Positions 34,888-40,459 of a stretch of DNA of 40,459 nt are shown in pieces. The DNA lies in contig CALXPW010000008.1 in assembly GCA_944390365.1 (NCBI GenBank), positions 1 through 40,459 of the forward strand, given 5' to 3'. The notes under the pieces were generated by a model that ran no database searches, was not told where the DNA came from, and saw nothing but the letters and a program-made list of their open reading frames with translations. Position 1 is the stretch's first letter. The number at the start of each line of letters is the position of its first letter. The translations under genes were made by a program, and so were the position numbers. The DNA comes from an uncultured Clostridia bacterium. Its GTDB lineage: Bacteria; Bacillota; Clostridia; TANB77; CAG-508.

Positions 34888-35111
34888 ACTTTAAGATGGT
34901 TACAATTCACTCTTGTCCTTTTTCGAAGCGAAGTATGTTTTAATTTTATGTTGTAGCGCTTAAGGTGGGGACCGACAAGTTTACAAACTGTTAAAATGAA
35001 CGAATGTGAATTTTATACAGTTTGTACGCAGTTGGGGGGCCGGAAACATAAAATTAAAACATACTTTACTTCGACATTTTAGGGTGAACCGTGAATTGTA
35101 ACTTTAAGATG
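34888..35111. ncRNA. G-core structured palindromic element, copy C, with flanking direct repeats
   Basis: Occupies most of the 373-base gap between recN and lysS. Inner arms 34931-34952 and 35045-35066 are a perfect 22-bp inverted repeat; TCGAAG/CTTCGA and the outermost GTTACAATTCAC/GTGAATTGTAAC (34899-34910 and 35091-35102) extend it with interruptions. The core 34953-35044 holds AAGGTGGGGACCGACAAG and GCAGTTGGGGGGCCGG, with CCGAC/GTTGG and ACAAACTGT/ACAGTTTGT stems. It lacks the apical hairpin of copies A and B. ACTTTAAGATG occurs at both ends (34888-34898 and 35101-35111), the right copy being the end of recN. Confidence 0.65.
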
Positions 35112-36726
35112 CTTTTCGTAATTCCTTTGCATGTGCAATTGAAATTTCTGTAATATCTCCTGAAGAAATTCTTGCAATTTCTTCTACAACCTCTTCTTCG
35201 TTTAATCTTTTTATTTCTGTATATGTTTTTTCGTTTGTTGTTTTTTTGCTAATGTAATAGTTATATTTTCCCTTTGCAGCAATTGAAGCTGAATGTGTAA
35301 CTACCATTACTTGATGATTGTTTGATATTGTTTTTAATTTTTCTCCTACTGCTTTTGCAGCTTTCCCACTAATACCAGTATCAATTTCGTCAAAAACTAA
35401 TGTAGATACTTTATCTACTTCTGCAAGAACTGTTTTTATTGCAAGCATTACTCTAGACATTTCTCCTCCTGATGCAATTTTGCAAAGTTCTTTTTCTTCC
35501 TCACCTTTATTTGTGCATATCATAAATTCTACTTTATCTAAGCCGTTTGCATTAAAGTCTTTTATTTTTTCTACTGCAACTCTTAAGTTTGCATTACCCA
35601 TTTCTAGGTCTTTTAATTCTATGCTTATTTTATTTGAAATAATTTTTGCATACTCACATCTTAGTAAATTCATTTTCGAGCATAATTCTAGCATTTGTTT
35701 TTTGACGCTTTCTATTTCTTGTTTTAGCTTAGCATTTATCTCATCTAAATTTTCTATCTCGTTAATTTCTTGCTCTAATTTTTCTTTGTATTCTAATATT
35801 TCCTCTATACTATTTCCATATTTTCGTTTTAGTGAAAATATTTCATCTAATCTTTTTTCTACATTATCTCTTTGGTCCTCATCAAAAAATATATCTTCTT
35901 TCATTCCAGATATATCTCTTGCAAGTTCTTGTATTTCATAATATATATTTTTTAATTCTGATAGTTTTTCTTCGTATATTTCTCCACAGTTTGAAATTTT
36001 TTCTAAACATCTTATCGAATTGGATACACTTTCTATAGCTTGATTATTTAAATTTTCATCTATTTCTTCTAAATTTTCTTGTAGCTTTTCAGAATTTTTC
36101 ATTAGATTATGTTCTTCAGTTAATTTAATGTCTTCTCCTACTTTTAATTTTGCATTTTTTATTTCCTCTAGCTGGTAATTAAGTAAATCTAACTTTCTTT
36201 CCTTTTCCTTGTCATCTCCATAATTTTTGCTTAATTCTGCATTTATCTCGTTATATCTTTTATATAATTTTGAATATTCAGTTTTTAATTCTAATATTTC
36301 GTTTCCTATAAAATCATCTAAATATGAAATATGTTTATTTGAATTTAGCAAGTTTTGGTTATCTTGTTGACCGTGTATATCTATAACATTTGACATAAGT
36401 TCCTTTAGTTCATTTACGGTTACTAAACGTCCATTTACTTTGCACGAATTTCTACCGTTTGTATATACTTCTCTTGATACTATGATATTTCCATCTATGG
36501 AATTAGGATTTTCTGGGCAAAATATACTTGCTTCTATAAATGAATATTTTTCTCCATTTCTTATCATATCTTTCGAGAATCTTCCTCCTGCTATAACACC
36601 CAAAGCACCAATTATAAGTGTTTTTCCAGCACCAGTTTCTCCTGTAAGCACATTAAAACCCTCATTAAAATCTATAGACAAATCTTCTATAATTCCTATG
36701 TTTTTAATATGTAATGTAGATATCAT
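35104..36726 (-). CDS. recN: DNA repair protein RecN
   Basis: SMC-like ATPase that acts early in double-strand break repair. The 540-residue protein has Walker A TGETGAGKT (28-36) in FNVLTGETGAGKTLIIGALG, a long coiled-coil middle (about 150-370), and the C-terminal ABC part with signature KIASGGEMSRVMLAI and Walker B LVFDEIDTGISGKAA. It is slightly shorter than typical (about 555-570). AAGGAGG precedes the ATG. It has a strong own promoter with a possible LexA-like site. The last codons overlap the right repeat of element copy C. Confidence 0.96.
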   Translation of the reverse strand: MISTLHIKNIGIIEDLSIDFNEGFNVLTGETGAGKTLIIGALGVIAGGRFSKDMIRNGEKYSFIEASIFCPENPNSIDGNIIVSREVYTNGRNSCKVNGRLVTVNELKELMSNVIDIHGQQDNQNLLNSNKHISYLDDFIGNEILELKTEYSKLYKRYNEINAELSKNYGDDKEKERKLDLLNYQLEEIKNAKLKVGEDIKLTEEHNLMKNSEKLQENLEEIDENLNNQAIESVSNSIRCLEKISNCGEIYEEKLSELKNIYYEIQELARDISGMKEDIFFDEDQRDNVEKRLDEIFSLKRKYGNSIEEILEYKEKLEQEINEIENLDEINAKLKQEIESVKKQMLELCSKMNLLRCEYAKIISNKISIELKDLEMGNANLRVAVEKIKDFNANGLDKVEFMICTNKGEEEKELCKIASGGEMSRVMLAIKTVLAEVDKVSTLVFDEIDTGISGKAAKAVGEKLKTISNNHQVMVVTHSASIAAKGKYNYYISKKTTNEKTYTEIKRLNEEEVVEEIARISSGDITEISIAHAKELRKAS

Positions 36727-36770
36727 AGTTGTTCCTCCTTGCGAAACGTTGTTTGTATTTTTCGTTTAAT

Positions 36771-36799
36771 ATAATACAACCGTTTGTTCGTTTTGTCAA
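36771..36799 (-). promoter_or_regulatory. Sigma-A promoter of recN with LexA-like site in the spacer
   Basis: TTGACA (36799-36794) and TATTAT (36776-36771), 17 bases apart, on the minus strand. The spacer contains CAACCGTTTGTTCG (plus strand, about 36777-36790): the right half GTTCG matches the Firmicute LexA operator (CGAACnnnnGTTCG) exactly, the left half at three of five positions. An SOS link is plausible for recN. Confidence 0.65.
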
Positions 36800-36810
36800 G
36801 TGTTTTTTAT

Positions 36811-36841
36811 AAAAAAATAAGAAATAGCTTTTTACTATTTC
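36811..36841 (-). terminator. Intrinsic terminator after the 778-aa gene
   Basis: GAAATAG/CTATTTC (36821-36827 and 36835-36841) form a 7-bp stem on the minus strand, followed by TTATTTTTTTAT. It starts directly at the stop codon of the preceding gene. Confidence 0.65.
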
Positions 36842-39178
36842 CTATTCTTCCACATCGTACTCATATACCACTATTTCTTTTGTATTAAAATCGAATTCAT
36901 CCACCTTATAATTTACATAGAAGCTTTCCTCTTTTGCAAATTTCAAATTCAATTTATTTGTATCCAGTAAAACTTCTGTTGATAGATTCATACCTACTGG
37001 TAATGTCTTATTAAAATTGTCATAGAACATTATATTTGTATAAAAAACTGCTGGTGTATTTTCTTTTATATTTATTTTGCAAAGTTGTATTTTTGCCTTT
37101 TTGCTTCGTAGTTCTTGCTCTATTGCATTTTTGGGGTTTATATCAAATATATGTATTCCTTCTATGCTTTTTTTGTTATTTACACAATATACAGACATAT
37201 CATAAGGAGCTTGTATTTTGTTTAAAGCTTCTTTTATTAGTTGCAAGTAGCCATGTATATTTTCCTTATATGCTTCTATATCTGTGTCCATGTTGATATT
37301 AAGCACTTTGTATTTGTCTTTTTCTATTTCTCTATGTTTTTGATTGTCTATAGATTTTATCTTTGTTTTATCTTCAATTAAGCCTCCAAAAATATCAAAA
37401 TCTTTAGCATTTATTATTTCTATGTCATTTTGATAATCTTGCTGTAATTTCTTTAAATCTTCTTCTATTGCAGTAGTTACTTTTTTCTTTCTGCCTCGAG
37501 TCTTCTTGTTCTCTTCTACTTCATTTATTTCTGTATTTTCTTCCTCATCGCTTGATTCTAATTCTTTAAATGAATTCGGTACATATCTTATTGCAAATAT
37601 TGCATCTGTCTCATTTTTTGATAGCTTTCTCCTTTGCAACTCATCCATCTTTTTGCCTAATTCTTCCATATCTTCATCATAGTCGAAATATCTTTTCATT
37701 TTTGTTTTTTCGTTTTCTTCTTCCTCTTCTGCCTCTGCCAATGTTTGCATTTCATCTTTACTTGTAAACTTCCAAAATTCAAAAATACTTTTCTTGTGCT
37801 TGTCAATTTCTTTAATATATAAATCTGCATTATCATTTTTCTTAGATAAAATTTCCTCTTTAGTTTCAATTGCTTTTAAATCAAGAGTTAAATTAGTATT
37901 TTCTTTTTTTACTTCTTCTAATTTAGTACAGATATTTATTAAATCTTCTATTGTATACTGTTCTTTTAATTCATATAAAGATTCTAATGTTTCGTCTTTC
38001 TTTTCTTCATTTACGACACGTTTTTCTGGCTTTTTAATAACTTTTTCATCTTTCTTTTTCTTAAAGAAATATCTTACTCTACCAAAAAAAGTTTTTTTAC
38101 ACTCTAAAAATGTTGCTATCTGTTTTTGTCTTAGTAAATATTCTTGTGTCAAATCTTCTATTATTAACTTAAACTTGTCTAGCTTTCTTTTTAATTCTTT
38201 TTTCTCTTTTTCTTCATATTTAAGTTTATCAATTTTGTCTACATATTCTACCTTAATAAATTCTGCTAATTTGCTATATTCTATTTTAGTATTGTTGCTC
38301 CAAAACTCGATATTTCCATCCTTACTTATTTTAGTTGCAAAATGATATTCTTCTCTTGCACCAGTTGCTAATATAAACATTGCTTTTAAGAGCTTATATA
38401 GTTCTAGAGCTTCTTCTTTTGTATATAATGTTATAGAATATGTTGTTCGCATTTTTTCGTATATATTTGTTTGTCCTACAATTTTTATGAATAAGTTATT
38501 GTCTTTATCAAATATTTCATATATATTTGGCCAATCTTTTGTAAAATACCATAAGTAATTCTCCATATCATCTATTTCCGATTTACTTAAAAAACCTCCT
38601 GTATACTCCATATGGCTTATTGGAGTAAATATATATCTTGGTTTTCTGGCTCTTACATTTGCAATTTGCTCTTTTAGCAAATAAAATAGAGCGTTGTTAT
38701 CTTGCTCTTCTGTTGGTACTAACATAAAATATTTTTTTGCATAGTCTGAATAATAAATTTGCCATATATAATTATTTGGATACTTTACTTCAAATGGTAT
38801 CTTTTCATTTAGTTCTTCTTGCTCTTTTGCTATTTCTTCTATCCTTGGAATGCTCATTGTGGTTACCATTTTAATAAATTTAGCAAATTTTTCTATATTT
38901 TCTTCTTTTTCCGAATCTAAATATTCACAAATTGGGCTAGATAATTTATACCTTTGTTTTATATCTGTTAACCTATTTTCTGGAGTTATTAGTATTTCTA
39001 TATCTTTTATGTTTACATATTTATATACCTTATACACTGCATCATCATAAGAATTAGAAGGTCTAAAATTAAGTCCTTCATATTTTTTTAGAAAGGCTGG
39101 TAATTTATCTAGATTTAGACCAATGTATTTTAAATTTTCTTCAAATGTTTTTTCAGTTTCTTTTGCGACTTTAGCCAT
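36842..39178 (-). CDS. Large hypothetical protein (778 aa), charged and coiled-coil rich
   Basis: I do not recognise the family. Residues about 1-300 look globular, with aromatic-rich parts such as NYIWQIYYSDYAKKYFMLVP and YLWYFTKDWPNIYEIFD. About 305-360 is a Lys/Glu coiled coil, then a basic patch (FGRVRYFFKKKKDEK), more helix to about 490, an acidic linker, and an AT-hook-like TRGRKKK near 600. The final 150 residues form a beta-rich domain (GLIEDKTKIKS..., ending VYEYDVEE). No membrane helix, signal peptide or nucleotide motif. It is monocistronic, with an extended -10 promoter upstream, GGAGGG before the ATG and a terminator after. A scaffold or cytosolic structural role is only a guess. 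Confidence 0.75.
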   Translation of the reverse strand: MAKVAKETEKTFEENLKYIGLNLDKLPAFLKKYEGLNFRPSNSYDDAVYKVYKYVNIKDIEILITPENRLTDIKQRYKLSSPICEYLDSEKEENIEKFAKFIKMVTTMSIPRIEEIAKEQEELNEKIPFEVKYPNNYIWQIYYSDYAKKYFMLVPTEEQDNNALFYLLKEQIANVRARKPRYIFTPISHMEYTGGFLSKSEIDDMENYLWYFTKDWPNIYEIFDKDNNLFIKIVGQTNIYEKMRTTYSITLYTKEEALELYKLLKAMFILATGAREEYHFATKISKDGNIEFWSNNTKIEYSKLAEFIKVEYVDKIDKLKYEEKEKKELKRKLDKFKLIIEDLTQEYLLRQKQIATFLECKKTFFGRVRYFFKKKKDEKVIKKPEKRVVNEEKKDETLESLYELKEQYTIEDLINICTKLEEVKKENTNLTLDLKAIETKEEILSKKNDNADLYIKEIDKHKKSIFEFWKFTSKDEMQTLAEAEEEEENEKTKMKRYFDYDEDMEELGKKMDELQRRKLSKNETDAIFAIRYVPNSFKELESSDEEENTEINEVEENKKTRGRKKKVTTAIEEDLKKLQQDYQNDIEIINAKDFDIFGGLIEDKTKIKSIDNQKHREIEKDKYKVLNINMDTDIEAYKENIHGYLQLIKEALNKIQAPYDMSVYCVNNKKSIEGIHIFDINPKNAIEQELRSKKAKIQLCKINIKENTPAVFYTNIMFYDNFNKTLPVGMNLSTEVLLDTNKLNLKFAKEESFYVNYKVDEFDFNTKEIVVYEYDVEE

Positions 39179-39208
39179 ATTTACCCTCCATTCTTTTTAA
39201 CGTTACAT

Positions 39209-39217
39209 ATTATATCA
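39209..39217 (-). promoter_or_regulatory. Extended -10 promoter of the 778-aa gene
   Basis: TGATATAAT on the minus strand, about 30 bases before the start codon. No convincing -35. Confidence 0.5.
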
Positions 39218-39269
39218 TAAGTTATTTCATTATTCTAGGATAATGAAGATTTTTTTATAGATTTTTTTG

Positions 39270-39308
39270 CAATAAAAAGACCACCTAGAGAAATTTCCCT
39301 AAGTGGCC
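39270..39308 (-). terminator. Intrinsic terminator after the alarmone synthetase gene
   Basis: On the minus strand GGCCACTTAG...CTAGGTGGTC forms a stem of about 13 bp with minor mismatches (39279-39308), followed by TTTTTATTG. It lies 17 bases past the stop codon. Confidence 0.85.
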
Positions 39309-39324
39309 TAAACTTTGCTATAAA

Positions 39325-40188
39325 TTAGAGGAGTCCAAACGGGTCAACCGAGTTAACCAAACCCACTAAATCGCAGATTTGACCGTCTCCTGATGCTTGA
39401 AATCCCTTGATTTTTATTTTGGAAAGGTCTAACTTAATACCTGCTCCAACATATTTGTTAATCTTATACGGTAAATGGCTTGCAGAGCCAAATTCTGCTC
39501 TATACTCCATTGCCATTGTGCGTATCTGGATTTCAAATAGTGGTCCGTCAGTCTTCCTTACGACGCAATGAAGACTCTGATATCCATTAGCCTTAGGATT
39601 ACGAATGTAGTCCTTTACATTGTCCTCAAATCCTGGAATTACCAAGCTCTCGCTCGGTATAATAAGCTTTTCTTTTATGCTTTCTTCACATTCTCCTTCC
39701 AAGATTGGTTCTGCTTCGGTTAAGAGGCTACCATTCATAATGAAATATTGCATCAATTCATTTAATACTTCGTAACAGAGCTTAATAGTTTCTTTTGTGT
39801 CCCCTTGCCCTGTACACAGTGTAACTCTGAAGCCAAGGAAATCTCTAATAGTATCCATTGGCTTGTTGTTAATGATATAAAGCCTAATTTTTTCATTTAA
39901 GCCAATAAAGTCTTTCTGCCTCCTTGTTAATCGCATTTTTACGTCGTATTTTTTCGACAACTTTCTTAGGTGTTCCTTTACCTCATAGAACTCCTTCTCG
40001 AGTTCCCGAAGTTTAGTTGGTGCTAGCATGTGCCGAAACTCCTCTAGCTTGTTAGCATAGAGGGAATTCGAAATTGACGGATTAGCACGTAAAAGCTTTA
40101 CATAGAAAGCCCACGCTTCATCCAGTGTTTCTTTACTTTCGAGTACTCCCTGCAAGTCAGGAAAACTAATTTTTTCTGTCAATGCCAT
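39325..40188 (-). CDS. RelA/SpoT-domain (p)ppGpp synthetase-like protein
   Basis: A 287-residue protein with one RelA/SpoT nucleotidyltransferase domain and no HD hydrolase, TGS or ACT domain. Synthetase motifs are intact: IRDFLGFRV (D116, R121), NPKANGYQSLHCVV (Y203, S205, H207) and FEIQIRT (E219, Q221, R223), followed by EYRAEFGSASH. The N-terminal 80 residues are helical and not part of the usual small alarmone synthetases. Spot G+C is about 38-45%, against about 28% next door, suggesting recent transfer. GGAGG precedes the ATG. It could make (p)ppGpp or, like toxic family members, another nucleotide product. No antitoxin gene is visible beside it. Confidence 0.8.
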   Translation of the reverse strand: MALTEKISFPDLQGVLESKETLDEAWAFYVKLLRANPSISNSLYANKLEEFRHMLAPTKLRELEKEFYEVKEHLRKLSKKYDVKMRLTRRQKDFIGLNEKIRLYIINNKPMDTIRDFLGFRVTLCTGQGDTKETIKLCYEVLNELMQYFIMNGSLLTEAEPILEGECEESIKEKLIIPSESLVIPGFEDNVKDYIRNPKANGYQSLHCVVRKTDGPLFEIQIRTMAMEYRAEFGSASHLPYKINKYVGAGIKLDLSKIKIKGFQASGDGQICDLVGLVNSVDPFGLL

Positions 40189-40256
40189 GTAGTAATTTCC
40201 TCCATTTTTAGTTAAACCAAAGTTTATTGTACGTTATGCAAATTGCACATACCAAT

Positions 40257-40285
40257 ATTATACCACATTTTTCTAATATTCACAA
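40257..40285 (-). promoter_or_regulatory. Promoter of the alarmone synthetase gene
   Basis: TTGTGA (40285-40280) and TATAAT (40262-40257), 17 bases apart on the minus strand, with TGG before the -10 (extended type). The leader of about 60 bases contains the small palindrome TGCAAATTGCA. Confidence 0.6.
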
Positions 40286-40292
40286 GTTGTAT

Positions 40293-40375
40293 AGACCTGT
40301 CCCCAAGTATGACAAATATGTCCTTTTAGGGACAGGTCTGTTTAAGACAACTTTGTCCCATTTAGACCTGTCCCC
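40293..40375. repeat. GACCTGTCCCC palindromic repeat cluster
   Basis: AGACCTGTCCC at 40293-40303 pairs with GGGACAGGTCT at 40329-40339, and AGACCTGTCCCCA recurs directly at 40363-40375. Between them TGACAAATATGTCC and AGACAACTTTGTCCC look like related sub-repeats. The family resembles the GGGGACGGGC palindromes at 9.0 and 18 kb, and a decayed half lies at 7584-7607. No ORF overlaps. Confidence 0.75.
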
Positions 40376-40421
40376 AAAAGTGCCCGGGTTTTAAACACTT
40401 TTTCATATGTGAGAATTCTGA

Positions 40422-40448
40422 AAGCATTCAAAATGCTTAATTTTTTTG
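40422..40448 (+). terminator. Terminator-like hairpin without a visible gene
   Basis: AAGCATT-CAA-AATGCTT followed by AATTTTTTTT on the plus strand. No plus-strand gene lies upstream within the window, so it could end a small RNA starting in the repeat region, or be chance. The rest of 40189-40459 holds only the promoter and repeats listed. Confidence 0.4.
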
Positions 40449-40459
40449 TCAAATTTTCC

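Noticed and set aside
40293-40375. Repeat cluster as a CRISPR array
   Set aside because: Copies are few, partly inverted, unevenly spaced, and no cas genes are present.

Overview
The window looks like a chromosomal segment from an uncultivated, endospore-forming, low-GC Clostridia-type Firmicute. Most of it is about 28% G+C by spot counts. The evidence is a GerA/GerB/GerC germinant-receptor operon, strong AAGGAGG ribosome sites, sigma-A promoters of the TTGACA-17-TATAAT type, and Firmicute housekeeping genes (secG-rnr, tig-clpP-clpX, ftsH, cysS, lysS, recN, tsaD). Genus cannot be given from the sequence alone. UGG is the Trp codon wherever I checked and UGA is a stop (for example at the AbrB/PIN junction).

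Layout. 1-4.5 kb: gerA-gerB-gerC plus a 49-codon two-helix membrane ORF. 4.7-8.3 kb (minus): secG-rnr, then DUF421 and DUF4363 membrane proteins. 8.6-9.0 kb: a small holin-like membrane protein. 9.1-11.9 kb: an accessory insert holding a KilA-N protein, a KAP P-loop NTPase and a foreign-looking 63-aa ORF, bounded by a 23-bp near-perfect direct repeat that matches the 3' end of the neighbouring ABC gene. 11.9-16.1 kb: a two-gene heterodimeric ABC exporter whose second gene carries a one-base frameshift. 16.3-16.9 kb: an AbrB/PIN toxin-antitoxin pair. 17.1-18.0 kb: an RluA-type pseudouridine synthase. 18.3-25.4 kb (minus): an operon-like run of class A PBP, cysS, a DUF1189-like membrane protein and ftsH. 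25.5-29.6 kb: HdeD-like protein and tig-clpP-clpX. 29.7-34.7 kb: metallophosphoesterase, tsaD, an M50 protease, a small hypothetical protein and lysS. 35.1-39.2 kb: recN and a 778-aa protein of unknown family. 39.3-40.2 kb: a RelA/SpoT-type synthetase of clearly higher G+C.

The most unusual content lies between genes. Three copies of one structured element (about 4.5, 18.1 and 35.0 kb) share a G-rich core (AAGGTGGGGACC ... GTTGGGGG). Each sits at the tip of a long stem whose two arms match each other perfectly for 22-28 bp but differ completely between loci. Internal stems show compensatory changes between copies, which supports a real folded RNA or DNA element. One copy is nested inside a second palindrome family (GGGGACGGGC), which also occurs alone at 9.0 kb as a perfect 36-bp hairpin. 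Another copy is bounded by an 11-bp direct repeat like a target-site duplication. I cannot match the core to a named RNA family from memory. It is the best candidate here for something undescribed.

Much of the housekeeping content concerns protein quality control (trigger factor, ClpXP, FtsH, SecG) and envelope building. Toxin-antitoxin, KAP/KilA-N, the alarmone synthetase and the palindromes form the mobile or stress layer. No tRNA, rRNA, CRISPR array, integrase or transposase was seen.
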